In this document: positions 18,502-28,456 of the stretch, one piece after another
Layout of the letters: every line of letters begins with the position of its first letter
How positions within the stretch are numbered: position 1 is the first letter of the stretch
Origin: Enterobacter cloacae
GTDB lineage: Bacteria > Pseudomonadota > Gammaproteobacteria > Enterobacterales > Enterobacteriaceae
Assembly: GCF_013375935.1 (NCBI RefSeq)
Contig: NZ_CP056117.1
Coordinates: 2,728,001 to 2,792,000 of the forward strand
Length of the DNA: 64,000 bases
Reading direction: 5' to 3'
Translations under genes and position numbers: made by a program
Notes under the pieces: model-generated
The model's input: the letters and a program-made list of their open reading frames with translations, nothing else
Databases searched by the model: none
Told to the model about the DNA's origin: nothing

Positions 18502-20664
18502 ATGACAGAAAAAACAAAAGCTTCTGCCGCCCCGACGTCGGGCAGTGATGAAATTGATATCGGTCGCCTGGTCGGCACCGTTATTGAAGCGAAATGGTGG
18601 GTGCTGGGTATTACCGCCGTCTTTGCCGTGGCGGCGGTCATATATACGCTGTTCGCGACGCCAATCTACAGCGCCGACGCGCTGGTGCAGATTGAACAAA
18701 ACACCGGTAACTCGCTGGTTCAGGATATCGGCTCGGCGCTGGCCAACAAGCCACCGGCATCGGAAGCCGAAATTCAGCTGATCCAGTCGCGCCTGGTGCT
18801 GGGCAAAACGGTTCACGATCTGGGGCTGGATATTGCGGTTACGAAAAACACCTTCCCGGTGTTTGGTGCAGGCTGGGATCGCCTGATGGGGCGCAGTAAC
18901 GATACGGTAAAAGTCACCGACTTCGTGATACCAAAAGGGGCAGGGGACCAGGTCTTTACCCTTACCGTGCTGGGGCCAAAACAGTATCAGTTGACCAGCG
19001 ACGCGGGCTTCAGCGCGCGCGGTGAAGTGGGGCAGATGCTGACCAAAGACGGCGTCAGCTTCAGGGTAGGTGCCATCAACGCGCACGAGGGCGGCGAGTT
19101 TACGGTTACTAAATTCTCTACCCTCGGGATGATCAACAACCTGCAAAACAACCTCACCGTCACCGAAAACGGCAAGGACACCGGTGTTCTGAGCATGACC
19201 TTCACCGGTGAAGATAAGGACAAAATCCGCGACATCCTGAACAGCATCACCCGCAACTACCTTGAGCAGAATATTGAGCGCAAGTCTGCGGAAGCGGCGA
19301 AAAGCCTGGCGTTCCTCAGCAAACAGCTGCCGGAAGTGCGCGCGCGTCTGGACGACGCCGAGAACAAGCTGAACGCTTACCGTCAGGATAAAGACTCCGT
19401 CGACCTGCCGCTGGAGGCGAAATCGGTTCTCGACTCAATGGTCAATATTGATGCGCAGCTCAACGAGCTGACCTTCAAAGAGGCGGAAATTTCCAAGCTC
19501 TACACCAAACGTCACCCGGCCTACCGCACGCTGCTGGAGAAACGTCGTACCCTGGAAGAAGAAAAAGCGAAGCTGAACGACCGCGTAACCGCGATGCCGA
19601 AGACGCAGCAGGAAATCGTGCGCCTGACGCGTGATGTGGAATCCGGCCAGCAGGTCTACATGCAGCTGCTGAACAAACAGCAGGAGCTGAAAATCACCGA
19701 GGCCAGCACCGTCGGCGACGTGCGTATCGTTGACCCGGCGATCACCCAGCCTGGCGTGCTGAAGCCGAAGAAAGCGCTGATTATCCTCGGCAGCATTATT
19801 CTGGGCCTGATGCTCTCTATCGTCGGCGTGCTGCTGCGCTCCCTGTTCAACCGCGGTATCGAAAGCCCGCAGGTGCTGGAAGAGAACGGCATCAGCGTTT
19901 ACGCGAGCATTCCGCTCTCCGAGTGGCAGAAGTCCCGTGACAGCGTCAAAACCGTCAAGGGCGTTAAGCGCTACAAGCAGAGCCAGCTGCTGGCCGTGGG
20001 TAACCCGACCGATCTGGCGATTGAAGCGGTACGCAGCCTGCGTACCAGCCTCCACTTCGCCATGATGCAGGCCAAAAACAACGTTCTGATGATGACCGGC
20101 GTAAGCCCGTCAATTGGTAAAACCTTCGTCTGTGCCAACCTGGCGGCGGTGGTGAGCCAGACTAACAAGCGCGTGCTGCTGATCGACTGCGATATGCGTA
20201 AGGGCTACACCCACGAGCTGCTGGGCACCAACAACGTTAACGGCCTGTCGGAGATCCTGCTCGGTAAAGGGGAAATCAGCGAGAGCGCCAAGCCGACCTC
20301 GATTCCGAAATTTGACCTGATCCCGCGCGGCCAGGTACCGCCGAACCCGTCTGAACTGCTGATGAGCGAGCGCTTCACGCAGCTGATTGAGTGGGCGAGC
20401 AAAAACTATGACCTGGTGCTGATCGATACGCCGCCGATTCTGGCCGTGACCGATGCCGCCGTGGTCGGACGCCACGCGGGCACCACGCTGATGGTCGCAC
20501 GCTACGCGGTGAACACCCTGAAGGAAGTGGAAACCAGCCTGAGCCGCTTCGAGCAGAACGGTATTGAGGTGAAGGGGGTGATCCTGAACTCCATCTTCCG
20601 CCGCGCGACGGGCTATCAGGATTACGGTTATTACGAGTACGAATATAAGTCTGACAGTAAATAA
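18502..20664 (+). CDS. wzc: Wzc, polysaccharide co-polymerase and BY-kinase
   Basis: Inner-membrane tyrosine autokinase that controls polymerisation and export of colanic acid together with Wza. 720 residues from the ATG at 18502, identical in length to E. coli Wzc. Two membrane segments (about 32-52 and 425-447) flank a periplasmic Wzz-like coiled-coil region. The second is followed by the kinase: Walker A GVSPSIGKTFVCANLAA, Walker A' VLLIDCDMRKG and Walker B DLVLIDTPPILAVTDAAVVG. The tail at 705-720 (YQDYGYYEYEYKSDSK) holds the autophosphorylated tyrosine cluster. A repeat-filled gap of 122 bp separates it from wcaA. Confidence 0.97.
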   Translation: MTEKTKASAAPTSGSDEIDIGRLVGTVIEAKWWVLGITAVFAVAAVIYTLFATPIYSADALVQIEQNTGNSLVQDIGSALANKPPASEAEIQLIQSRLVLGKTVHDLGLDIAVTKNTFPVFGAGWDRLMGRSNDTVKVTDFVIPKGAGDQVFTLTVLGPKQYQLTSDAGFSARGEVGQMLTKDGVSFRVGAINAHEGGEFTVTKFSTLGMINNLQNNLTVTENGKDTGVLSMTFTGEDKDKIRDILNSITRNYLEQNIERKSAEAAKSLAFLSKQLPEVRARLDDAENKLNAYRQDKDSVDLPLEAKSVLDSMVNIDAQLNELTFKEAEISKLYTKRHPAYRTLLEKRRTLEEEKAKLNDRVTAMPKTQQEIVRLTRDVESGQQVYMQLLNKQQELKITEASTVGDVRIVDPAITQPGVLKPKKALIILGSIILGLMLSIVGVLLRSLFNRGIESPQVLEENGISVYASIPLSEWQKSRDSVKTVKGVKRYKQSQLLAVGNPTDLAIEAVRSLRTSLHFAMMQAKNNVLMMTGVSPSIGKTFVCANLAAVVSQTNKRVLLIDCDMRKGYTHELLGTNNVNGLSEILLGKGEISESAKPTSIPKFDLIPRGQVPPNPSELLMSERFTQLIEWASKNYDLVLIDTPPILAVTDAAVVGRHAGTTLMVARYAVNTLKEVETSLSRFEQNGIEVKGVILNSIFRRATGYQDYGYYEYEYKSDSK

Positions 20665-20680
20665 CAAAACACACCCCACA

Positions 20681-20774
20681 CCCCTCACCCTAACCCTCTC
20701 CCCTGAAGGGAGAGGGGACTGTTCGGTGCGGCCTTTCACCCTCTCCCCTGTGGGGAGAGGGCCGGGGTGAGGGG
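20681..20774. repeat. Double palindromic repeat between wzc and wcaA
   Basis: Two copies of a GC-rich palindrome (CCCTCTCCCCTGAAGGGAGAGGGG, then CCCTCTCCCCTGTGGGGAGAGGG in full form) stand head to head, about 20 bp apart. The outer 23-base arms (CCCCTCACCC... and ...GGGGTGAGGGG) pair with each other, so the whole 94 bp can fold into one large cruciform. It is the same family as the elements at 32616 and around the insertion sequence. It lies within the operon and may act as an RNA stabiliser or partial attenuator. Confidence 0.85.
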
Positions 20775-20786
20775 TAGGAGGAAAAT

Positions 20787-21629
20787 ATGACCACACAACG
20801 CCCTTTAATTTCTATCTATATGCCGACATGGAATCGTCAGCAGCTGGCGATCCGCGCGATTAAATCGGTACTGCGTCAGGACTACGATAACTGGGAACTT
20901 ATCATCGTGGATGACTGTTCCTCCTCTTACGAACAGCTGCAAAAATTTGTCGAAGACCTGAACGATCCGCGCGTGATGTACACGCACAACGCCATCAACT
21001 CCGGGGCGTGCGCGGTGCGCAACCAGGCGATTATGCAGGCGAAAGGGCAGTATCTCACCGGCATCGACGACGATGACGAATGGACACCAAACCGTCTGTC
21101 GATCTTCCTGTCGCACAAGGCGCAGCTGGTGACCCACGCGTTTTTGTATGCCAACGACTATGTCTGTCAGGGCGAGGTGTACTCCCAGCCGGCAAGCCTG
21201 CCGCTGTATCCAAAATCGCCGTATTCCCGCCGCCTGTTCTACAAGCGCAACATTATTGGCAATCAGGTCTTTACCTGGGCATGGCGCTTTAAGGAGTGCC
21301 TGTTCGATACTGAACTGAAGGCCGCGCAGGACTACGACATCTTCCTGCGCATGGTGGTGGAGTACGGCGAGCCGTGGAAGGTGGAAGAGGCCACGCAGAT
21401 CCTGCACATCAACCACGGGGAGATGCAAATCACCTCGTCACCGAAAAAATTCTCGGGCTACTTCCACTTTTACCGCAAGCACAAGGACAAGTTTGACCGT
21501 GCCAGCCGGAAGTATCAGCTCTTTACCCTCTATCAGATCCGCAACAAGCGCATGAACTGGCGCACCCTGCTGACGCTGCTGTCCGTGCGTAACGGCAAGC
21601 GTCTGGCCGATGGACTTCGGGGGAAATAA
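20787..21629 (+). CDS. wcaA: WcaA, colanic acid glycosyltransferase (GT2)
   Basis: Adds one sugar of the colanic acid repeat on the cytoplasmic side; the exact linkage is inferred from family only. 280 residues (E. coli 279). GT-A fold features: PLISIYMPTWNRQQLAIRAI at the N-terminus, VDDCSS, and the metal-binding cluster GIDDDDEWTPNRL at about residue 93. The start has AGGAGG immediately upstream at the end of the repeat element. Its stop codon overlaps the wcaB start by one base (TAATG). Confidence 0.95.
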   Translation: MTTQRPLISIYMPTWNRQQLAIRAIKSVLRQDYDNWELIIVDDCSSSYEQLQKFVEDLNDPRVMYTHNAINSGACAVRNQAIMQAKGQYLTGIDDDDEWTPNRLSIFLSHKAQLVTHAFLYANDYVCQGEVYSQPASLPLYPKSPYSRRLFYKRNIIGNQVFTWAWRFKECLFDTELKAAQDYDIFLRMVVEYGEPWKVEEATQILHINHGEMQITSSPKKFSGYFHFYRKHKDKFDRASRKYQLFTLYQIRNKRMNWRTLLTLLSVRNGKRLADGLRGK

Positions 21630-22120
21630 TGTTTCTGGAAGATTGCCGCGCAAACAGCTGGAGCCTGCGCCCGTGCTGCATGGTTCTGGCCTACCGCATA
21701 GCGCACTTTTGCTCCGTGTGGCGCAAGAAAAATGTCTTAAATAACCTCTGGGCCGCGCCGGTGCTGGTGCTCTACCGCATCATCACCGAATGCTTTTTTG
21801 GCTACGAAATTCAGGCTGCCGCCACCATTGGCCGCCGCTTTACCATTCACCACGGCTATGGGGTTGTCATCAACAAATTCGTTGTCGCGGGCGATGATTT
21901 CACCATTCGCCACGCGGTAACGATCGGCAACCGCGGGCCGGACAGCCTGGCATGTCCGGTAATCGGCAATAACGTCGAGCTGGGCGCGAACGTGGTGATC
22001 GTTGGTGATATTACCGTGGGCAATAACGTGACGATTGGCGCAGGCAGCGTGGTGCTGGACAGCATTCCGGACAACGCGCTGGTAGTGGGCGAAAAAGCCC
22101 GCGTGAAGGTGATTAAATGA
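21629..22120 (+). CDS. wcaB: WcaB, colanic acid acetyltransferase
   Basis: Hexapeptide-repeat (left-handed beta-helix) acetyltransferase of the serine-acetyltransferase type that O-acetylates a colanic acid sugar. 163 residues. An alpha-helical N-terminus (1-50) is followed by repeated [LIV]-G-x4 turns such as IGNNVELGANVVIVGDITVGNNVTIGAGS (about 110-140), with active-site His in RFTIHHGYG. It overlaps wcaA by 1 bp and wcaC by 4 bp. Confidence 0.95.
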   Translation: MFLEDCRANSWSLRPCCMVLAYRIAHFCSVWRKKNVLNNLWAAPVLVLYRIITECFFGYEIQAAATIGRRFTIHHGYGVVINKFVVAGDDFTIRHAVTIGNRGPDSLACPVIGNNVELGANVVIVGDITVGNNVTIGAGSVVLDSIPDNALVVGEKARVKVIK

Positions 22121-23334
22121 ACATTCTGCAATTTAACGTGCGCCTCGCCGAGGGCGGGGCGGCTGGCGTAGCGCTGGATCTGCACCAGCGCGCGCTGCAA
22201 AAAGGGTTACAGTCGCGCTTTGTTTACGGTTACGGCAAAGGCGGCAAGAAAAGCGTCAGCCATGACAACTATCCGCAGGTGCTGAAGCAGACGCCGCGTC
22301 TGACCTCCATCGCCAATATTGCGCTGTTCCGCCTGTTTAACCGCGACCTGTTCGGCAACCTGAATAATCTCTATCGCACCGTTACCCGCACCAGCGGCCC
22401 GGTTGTGCTGCACTTTCACGTGCTGCACAGCTACTGGCTGAATCTGGAAGAGGTGGTGGCGTTTTGCGGCAAGGTAAAAGCGCATAAGCCGGACGTCCGA
22501 TTCGTCTGGACGCTGCACGATCACTGGAGCGTGACCGGCCGCTGCGCCTTTACCGACGGCTGTGAAGGCTGGAAAAACGCCTGCCAGAAGTGCCCGACCC
22601 TGAGCAACTATCCGCCGGTGAAGGTGGATCGCGCGCACCAGCTGGTTGACGGTAAGCGTCAGCTGTTCCGCGACATGCTCGCGCTCGGCTGTACCTTTAT
22701 TTCCCCAAGCCAGCACGTGGCGGACGCCTTCAACAGCCTGTACGGGGCTGGGCGCTGCAGGATTATTAACAACGGTATCGACGTGGCGACGGAAGAGATT
22801 CTGGCGGAACTGACGCCGGTGGCGGAAACGGCGGGCCGGCCGAAAATCGCCATCGTCGCCCACGATCTGCGCTACGACGGTAAAACCAACCAGCAGCTGG
22901 TGCGCGACATGATGGCGCTCGGCGACAGGATTGAACTGCACACCTTCGGCAAATTTTCCCCGTTTGAAGGGGCGAACGTGGTAAATCACGGGTTCGAAAC
23001 CGACAAGCGCAAGCTGATGAGCGCCCTCAACGGCATGGACGCGCTGGTGTTCAGCTCGCGAGTGGACAACTATCCGCTGATCCTGTGCGAAGCGCTCTCT
23101 ATTGGCGTGCCGGTTATCGCAACCCACAGCGACGCGGCGCGTGAAGTGCTGGAGAAATCAGGCGGAAAAACCTTCAGCGAAAACGAGGTGCTGCCGCTGG
23201 TGCAGATGCCGAAGGCCGACATTGCTCACGCCGTTTTTGGCACCGACCTGGAATCGTTCCGCAACCGCAGCCGCAAGGCCTACAGTGGACAACAGATGCT
23301 GGAGGAGTATGTCTCGTTCTATCAGAATCTGTAG
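22117..23334 (+). CDS. wcaC: WcaC, colanic acid glycosyltransferase
   Basis: Predicted GT4-like, GT-B fold glycosyltransferase of colanic acid assembly. 405 residues, the usual length. N-terminal glycine-rich acceptor loop RLAEGGAAGVALDLHQ, HDHWSVTGRCAF, and C-terminal donor-site features in LSIGVPVIATHSDAAREVLE (about residue 330). ATGA overlap with wcaB. Its last 26 bp overlap the wcaD start in another frame, indicating tight coupling. Confidence 0.95.
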   Translation: MNILQFNVRLAEGGAAGVALDLHQRALQKGLQSRFVYGYGKGGKKSVSHDNYPQVLKQTPRLTSIANIALFRLFNRDLFGNLNNLYRTVTRTSGPVVLHFHVLHSYWLNLEEVVAFCGKVKAHKPDVRFVWTLHDHWSVTGRCAFTDGCEGWKNACQKCPTLSNYPPVKVDRAHQLVDGKRQLFRDMLALGCTFISPSQHVADAFNSLYGAGRCRIINNGIDVATEEILAELTPVAETAGRPKIAIVAHDLRYDGKTNQQLVRDMMALGDRIELHTFGKFSPFEGANVVNHGFETDKRKLMSALNGMDALVFSSRVDNYPLILCEALSIGVPVIATHSDAAREVLEKSGGKTFSENEVLPLVQMPKADIAHAVFGTDLESFRNRSRKAYSGQQMLEEYVSFYQNL

Positions 23335-24529
23335 CTATCTGCTGCTGCCGCTGATCTACCTGCTGGTCAACGTCAAGATTGCCCAGCTCGGCGAAAGCTT
23401 CCCGATCACCATCGTCACCTTCCTGCCGGTTCTGCTGTTGCTTTACGTTGACAGGCTCAACCTCAAAAAGCTGATGATTGCGCTGGGCATCGGGTTTGGC
23501 CTGACGGCGTTTAACTACATCTTTGGCCAGTCGCTGGACGCCAGCAAATATGTCACCTCCACCATGCTGTTTGTTTATATCGTCATAATTATCGGCATGG
23601 TCTGGAGTATTCGCTTTAAAACTATCTCGCCGCACAATTATAGGAAAATCCTCAGGTTCTTTTATATTGTCGTTGGGATGATTGTTGTGCTTGCGGCACT
23701 GGAGATGGCGCAAATTATTTTGACGGGCGGCAGTAGCCTGATGGAAATAATTTCGAAATATCTTATATACAGTAACAGCTATGTACTGAACTTCATTAAG
23801 TTTGGCGGCAAGCGAACCACTGCGCTCTATTTTGAACCGGCGTTCTTTGCTCTGGCATTAATCTCAATTTGGCTCAGCATCAAACAGTTCGGTATCAAAA
23901 CCCCTAAAACCGATGCTATGATTCTTGCAGGAATCGTTCTGTCTGGGTCGTTCTCCGGGGTAATGACGTTTATCCTGTTTTACCTGCTGGAGTGGGCGTT
24001 CCAGTACCTGAACAAAGAGGCGATTAAGAAAAAACTGCCGCTGGCGATTATCTCCCTGACGGTGTTTTTAGTGGGCGTAATATTTGCGTTTCCGTACATC
24101 TCAGAACGCCTGGGTGATTTGGGAACGGAAGGCTCGTCGTCCTATTATCGCATCATCGGTCCACTGGTGATGGTGGGTTATTCCTTAACCCATATTGATG
24201 GTGTAGTAAGATTCGGCTCACTTTACGAATATGTTGCATCATTCGGAATCTTTAACGGTGCGGATGTCGGTAAAACCATAGACAATGGTCTGTATCTGTT
24301 AATTATTTATTTTTCCTGGTTCGCCGTACTGTTGACGCTGTGGTATCTGTTTAAAGTTTTCAAAATGATGATTAACGCGTTTGGTGATAACCAAAACTTT
24401 CGCGTGCAGCTTTATCTGTTCACACCGGTGTCGTTGTTCTTTACGGGGTCAATATTTAGCCCGGAATATGCTTTCTTGATTGTCTGTCCGTTTATTTTGC
24501 GCAAGGCGCTAAATATTACGAGCGTATGA
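23309..24529 (+). CDS. wcaD: WcaD, colanic acid polymerase (Wzy-like)
   Basis: Putative polymerase that joins colanic acid repeat units on the periplasmic face. 406 residues from the ATG at 23309 (MSRSIRICSYLLLPLIYLL), which follows GGAGGAG inside the wcaC 3' end and agrees with E. coli WcaD (405). The frame is open further upstream, but only within wcaC. About ten to eleven membrane segments and a long periplasmic loop (SERLGDLGTEGSSSYYRIIG) typical of Wzy proteins are visible. The middle third is more AT-rich than its neighbours, as is common for Wzy genes. Confidence 0.93.
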   Translation: MSRSIRICSYLLLPLIYLLVNVKIAQLGESFPITIVTFLPVLLLLYVDRLNLKKLMIALGIGFGLTAFNYIFGQSLDASKYVTSTMLFVYIVIIIGMVWSIRFKTISPHNYRKILRFFYIVVGMIVVLAALEMAQIILTGGSSLMEIISKYLIYSNSYVLNFIKFGGKRTTALYFEPAFFALALISIWLSIKQFGIKTPKTDAMILAGIVLSGSFSGVMTFILFYLLEWAFQYLNKEAIKKKLPLAIISLTVFLVGVIFAFPYISERLGDLGTEGSSSYYRIIGPLVMVGYSLTHIDGVVRFGSLYEYVASFGIFNGADVGKTIDNGLYLLIIYFSWFAVLLTLWYLFKVFKMMINAFGDNQNFRVQLYLFTPVSLFFTGSIFSPEYAFLIVCPFILRKALNITSV

Positions 24530-24545
24530 CGAAATGAGGTGATTT

Positions 24546-25292
24546 ATGTTTCTTAGCGTCATTACTGTCGCTTTTCGTAATTACGAAGGGGTGGTAAAAA
24601 CCTGGCGCTCGCTGCGCAACCTGGCGCGCGATCCGAGCCTCACCTTTGAGTGGATCGTGGTCGATGGCGGCTCGAACGACGGCACGGCAGAGTTTCTGGA
24701 AAAACTCAACGGTGAGTTCAACTTGCGCTTCATCAGTGAGAAAGATAAAGGCATTTACGATGCGATGAATAAAGGCATCGCGATGGCGCAGGGCCGTTAC
24801 GCCATCTTCCTCAACTCCGGCGACGTGTTCCATGAAGACGTGGCGTTATTTGCCCGTCAGCTGGCGCGCCAGAAAGAGGACGCCATGTTTATCGGTGATG
24901 CGCTGCTTGATTTCGGTGATGGGAAAAAAGTGCTGCGGGGCGCGAAGCCCGGCTGGTATATCTACCATAGCCTGCCGGCCAGCCATCAGGCTATTTTCTT
25001 TCCGATGAGTGGCCTGAAAAAGCAGCCTTACGATTTGCAATATAAAGTATCGTCCGATTATGCCCTGGCCGCCAGCCTGTACAAATCCGGTTATCCGTTC
25101 CGTCGTATTAAAGGGCTGGTATCTGAATTTTCAATGGGCGGCGTGTCAACCTCAAATAATCTGGAATTGTGCCAGGATGCAAAAAACGTGCAGCGTAAAA
25201 TATTACGCGTACCGGGGTTCTGGGCGGAATTATCTTATTTATTACGTCTGAAAACGACGGGTAAAGCGAAAGCCTTATATAACAAAGCCTGA
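24546..25292 (+). CDS. wcaE: WcaE, colanic acid glycosyltransferase (GT2)
   Basis: GT-A fold transferase for one colanic acid linkage. 248 residues, same as E. coli. N-terminal [12 protein letters not shown], the nucleotide-binding stretch [16 protein letters not shown], and [22 protein letters not shown] with the FLNSGD metal site near residue 82. The gap to wcaD is 16 bp and to wcaF 16 bp, so it belongs to the same transcript. Confidence 0.95.
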   Translation: MFLSVITVAFRNYEGVVKTWRSLRNLARDPSLTFEWIVVDGGSNDGTAEFLEKLNGEFNLRFISEKDKGIYDAMNKGIAMAQGRYAIFLNSGDVFHEDVALFARQLARQKEDAMFIGDALLDFGDGKKVLRGAKPGWYIYHSLPASHQAIFFPMSGLKKQPYDLQYKVSSDYALAASLYKSGYPFRRIKGLVSEFSMGGVSTSNNLELCQDAKNVQRKILRVPGFWAELSYLLRLKTTGKAKALYNKA

Positions 25293-25308
25293 GATATAAG
25301 GAAATGTA

Positions 25309-25863
25309 ATGCAGGAATTAAACGGATTCTCCGTGCCGAAAGGCTTTCGGGGCGGGAGCGGTATAAAAGTTCAGCTGTGGTGGGCCGTACAGGCAACGTT
25401 ATTTGCCTGGTCGCCGCAGATAATGTACCGCTGGCGAGCATTTTTATTGCGCCTGTTTGGCGCAAAAATCGGAAAAAACGTAGTCATTCGACCTTCGGTA
25501 AAAATTACCTACCCCTGGAAATTAACGCTTGGGGATTACGCCTGGGTAGGGGATGACGCGGTGTTATATACCCTGGGCGAGATTACGATTGGCGCAAATT
25601 CGGTGGTTTCACAGAAGTGTTATTTGTGCACCGGCAGCCACGATTTTATGAGCCCGCATTTTGATATTACCGCTTCGCCAATTGCGATCGGCGAAAAATG
25701 CTGGCTGGCAACGGATGTATTTGTTGCACCGGGTGTTTCTGTTGGCGATGGCACGGTTGTAGGTGCCCGCAGCAGCGTTTTTAAATCGCTACCGGCAAAT
25801 AAAGTTTGCCGTGGCAACCCCGCAGTGGTGATACGCGAACGCGTTGAAACTGAAAAACTTTGA
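25309..25863 (+). CDS. wcaF: WcaF, colanic acid acetyltransferase
   Basis: Hexapeptide-repeat acetyltransferase of the NodL/LacA/maltose-acetyltransferase type; the second acetylating enzyme of the colanic acid cluster. 184 residues. Beta-helix turns at about 60-160 (IGKNVVIRPSVKITYPWKLTLGDYAWVGDD, IGANSVVSQKC), a catalytic-type histidine in CTGSHDF, and the C-terminal PANKVCRGNPAVV. GC content falls a little here relative to gmd. Confidence 0.94.
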   Translation: MQELNGFSVPKGFRGGSGIKVQLWWAVQATLFAWSPQIMYRWRAFLLRLFGAKIGKNVVIRPSVKITYPWKLTLGDYAWVGDDAVLYTLGEITIGANSVVSQKCYLCTGSHDFMSPHFDITASPIAIGEKCWLATDVFVAPGVSVGDGTVVGARSSVFKSLPANKVCRGNPAVVIRERVETEKL

Positions 25864-25884
25864 TAAGTACAGAGGAATATAAAC

Positions 25885-27006
25885 ATGTCTAAAGTCGCTC
25901 TCATCACCGGCGTTACCGGGCAGGATGGTTCTTACCTGGCAGAATTGCTGCTGGAAAAAGGTTATGAAGTTCACGGTATTAAGCGTCGTGCTTCTTCATT
26001 CAACACCGAGCGTGTCGATCACATTTACCAGGATCCACATGCGGCTAACCCGAAATTCCACCTGCATTACGGCGACCTGACCGATACCTCCAACCTGACC
26101 CGCATCCTGCAGGAAGTGCAGCCGGATGAAGTCTACAACCTGGGGGCGATGAGCCACGTTGCGGTTTCTTTCGAATCTCCGGAATACACCGCTGACGTTG
26201 ACGCCATGGGTACCCTGCGTCTGCTGGAAGCGATTCGTTTCCTCGGTCTTGAGAAGAAAACCCGCTTCTACCAGGCATCCACCTCTGAGCTGTACGGCCT
26301 GGTGCAGGAAATTCCGCAGAAAGAGACCACGCCGTTTTATCCACGTTCTCCGTATGCGGTAGCGAAGCTGTACGCGTACTGGATCACCGTGAACTACCGT
26401 GAATCCTACGGCATGTACGCCTGTAACGGCATTCTGTTCAACCACGAATCCCCGCGTCGCGGCGAAACCTTCGTGACCCGCAAAATCACCCGCGCTATCG
26501 CCAACATTGCTCAGGGCCTGGAATCCTGCCTGCACCTCGGCAACATGGATTCCCTGCGCGACTGGGGCCATGCGAAAGACTACGTGAAGATGCAGTGGAT
26601 GATGCTTCAGCAGGAGCAGCCAGAAGACTTCGTCATCGCGACCGGCGTGCAGTACTCCGTGCGTCAGTTCGTTGAGATGGCCGCGGCACAGCTGGGTATC
26701 AAGCTGCGCTTCGAAGGCACCGGCGTGGAAGAGAAGGGTATCGTGGTTTCCGTGACCGGCCACGACGCGCCGGGCGTGAAGCCAGGCGACGTGATTGTCC
26801 AGGTTGACCCGCGTTACTTCCGTCCTGCTGAAGTGGAAACCCTGCTGGGCGACCCAACCAAAGCGCACGAGAAGCTGGGCTGGAAACCAGAAACCACTCT
26901 GCAGGAGATGGTATCCGAGATGGTGGCCAAAGATCTTGAAGCAGCGAAAAAACACTCCCTGCTCAAGTCTCATGGCTACGAGGTTGCCATCGCGCTGGAG
27001 TCCTGA
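25885..27006 (+). CDS. gmd: GDP-mannose 4,6-dehydratase
   Basis: Converts GDP-D-mannose to GDP-4-keto-6-deoxy-D-mannose, the first committed step to GDP-L-fucose. 373 residues. NAD(P)-binding [21 protein letters not shown] at the N-terminus, the STSELYG segment, and the short-chain dehydrogenase YAVAK pair near residue 157. It is followed two bases later by fcl. Its strong codon bias resembles that of highly expressed genes. Confidence 0.97.
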   Translation: MSKVALITGVTGQDGSYLAELLLEKGYEVHGIKRRASSFNTERVDHIYQDPHAANPKFHLHYGDLTDTSNLTRILQEVQPDEVYNLGAMSHVAVSFESPEYTADVDAMGTLRLLEAIRFLGLEKKTRFYQASTSELYGLVQEIPQKETTPFYPRSPYAVAKLYAYWITVNYRESYGMYACNGILFNHESPRRGETFVTRKITRAIANIAQGLESCLHLGNMDSLRDWGHAKDYVKMQWMMLQQEQPEDFVIATGVQYSVRQFVEMAAAQLGIKLRFEGTGVEEKGIVVSVTGHDAPGVKPGDVIVQVDPRYFRPAEVETLLGDPTKAHEKLGWKPETTLQEMVSEMVAKDLEAAKKHSLLKSHGYEVAIALES

Positions 27007-27008
27007 GA

Positions 27009-27974
27009 ATGACCAAACAACGTATTTTTGTCGCCGGTCATCGCGGAATGGTGGGTTCCGCGATTGTCCGCCAGCTGGAGCAGCGCGGTGACGTTGAGGT
27101 GCTGGTTCGCACCCGCGACGAGCTGAACCTGCTTGACAGCAAAGCGGTGCAGGACTTTTTTGCCAGCGAGCGTATCGACCAGGTGTATCTGGCGGCGGCA
27201 AAGGTGGGCGGCATTGTCGCTAACAACACCTACCCGGCGGATTTCATCTACGAGAACATGATGATTGAGAGCAACATTATTCACGCGGCGCATCTGCACA
27301 ACGTGAACAAGCTGCTGTTCCTCGGCTCATCCTGTATCTACCCGAAAATGGCGAAGCAGCCGATCGCCGAAAGCGAACTGCTGCAGGGCACGCTGGAAGC
27401 GACCAACGAGCCGTACGCGATTGCCAAAATTGCCGGGATCAAGCTGTGCGAGTCCTACAACCGTCAGTACAACCGCGACTATCGCTCGGTGATGCCGACT
27501 AACCTGTACGGTCCGCACGACAACTTCCACCCGAGCAACTCGCACGTGATCCCGGCGCTGCTGCGCCGCTTCCACGAGGCGACCGCCGAAAACGCGCCGG
27601 ACGTGGTGGTGTGGGGGAGCGGTACGCCGATGCGCGAGTTCCTGCACGTAGACGATATGGCGGCGGCCAGCATTCACGTGATGGAGCTGGATCGCGAGGT
27701 GTGGCAGGAAAACACCGAGCCGATGCTGTCGCACATCAACGTGGGTACCGGCGTCGACTGCACCATTCGCGAGCTGGCACAGACCATCGCGCAGGTGGTG
27801 GGCTACAAGGGCCGCGTGGTGTTTGACGCCACCAAACCGGACGGCACGCCGCGCAAGCTGCTGGACGTGACCCGTCTGCATCAGCTGGGCTGGTATCACG
27901 AGGTGTCGCTGGAGCAGGGGCTGGCCAGCACCTACCAGTGGTTCCTGGAAAACCAGCACCGCTTCCGGGGGTAA
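27009..27974 (+). CDS. fcl: GDP-L-fucose synthase (WcaG)
   Basis: Bifunctional 3,5-epimerase/4-reductase that turns GDP-4-keto-6-deoxymannose into GDP-L-fucose using NADPH. 321 residues. N-terminal [19 protein letters not shown] dinucleotide fold, GSSCIYP, and the catalytic YAIAK pair near residue 136. It acts directly after Gmd. The stop codon is immediately followed or overlapped by the gmm start (TAATGATG). Confidence 0.97.
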   Translation: MTKQRIFVAGHRGMVGSAIVRQLEQRGDVEVLVRTRDELNLLDSKAVQDFFASERIDQVYLAAAKVGGIVANNTYPADFIYENMMIESNIIHAAHLHNVNKLLFLGSSCIYPKMAKQPIAESELLQGTLEATNEPYAIAKIAGIKLCESYNRQYNRDYRSVMPTNLYGPHDNFHPSNSHVIPALLRRFHEATAENAPDVVVWGSGTPMREFLHVDDMAAASIHVMELDREVWQENTEPMLSHINVGTGVDCTIRELAQTIAQVVGYKGRVVFDATKPDGTPRKLLDVTRLHQLGWYHEVSLEQGLASTYQWFLENQHRFRG

Positions 27975-27976
27975 TG

Positions 27977-28456
27977 ATGTTTTTAAGTCAGGAAGATTTT
28001 GCCACGATCGTTCGTTCCACTCCGCTCATCTCAGTTGACTTGATCGTGGAGAACGAACGCGGCGAGTTCTTGCTGGGGAAACGAACCAATCGTCCTGCAC
28101 AGGGCTTCTGGTTCGTGCCCGGCGGGCGCGTGCAGAAGGATGAGACGCTGAGCGATGCGTTTGAGCGTCTCACTCTGGCGGAACTGGGCCAGCAGCTGCC
28201 GATGGCAGCGGGCCAGTTTTACGGGGTCTGGCAGCACTTCTATGACGATAACTTTTCGGGCACGGACTTTACCACGCACTACATCGTGCTGGGGTTCCGC
28301 CTGAAGGTGAGTGAGGCAGACCTGCGTCTGCCTGATTCTCAGCATGACGACTACCGCTGGCTGACGCCAGAGGCGCTGCTTGCCAGCGACAATGTGCACG
28401 ACAACAGTCGTGCCTATTTCCTGGCAGATCGTCAGTCCGGAGTGCCGGGCTTATGA
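27977..28456 (+). CDS. gmm: GDP-mannose mannosyl hydrolase (WcaH, NudD)
   Basis: Nudix-superfamily enzyme that hydrolyses GDP-mannose or GDP-glucose to GDP and the sugar, thought to tune the GDP-sugar pool. 159 residues from the ATG at 27977. The ATG at 27974, which overlaps the fcl stop, would add one Met. It carries the atypical Nudix box of this family ([23 protein letters not shown], about residues 48-71), which lacks the usual glutamate pair. It overlaps wcaI by 4 bp. Confidence 0.95.
   Translation: MFLSQEDFATIVRSTPLISVDLIVENERGEFLLGKRTNRPAQGFWFVPGGRVQKDETLSDAFERLTLAELGQQLPMAAGQFYGVWQHFYDDNFSGTDFTTHYIVLGFRLKVSEADLRLPDSQHDDYRWLTPEALLASDNVHDNSRAYFLADRQSGVPGL

Noticed and set aside
25996..27201. 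401-codon frame opposite gmd, and similar long frames at 31235-32425 and 34162-35448
   Set aside because: All lie opposite well-identified colanic acid genes with strong codon bias, which keeps the antisense frame open. No ribosome sites or family features.
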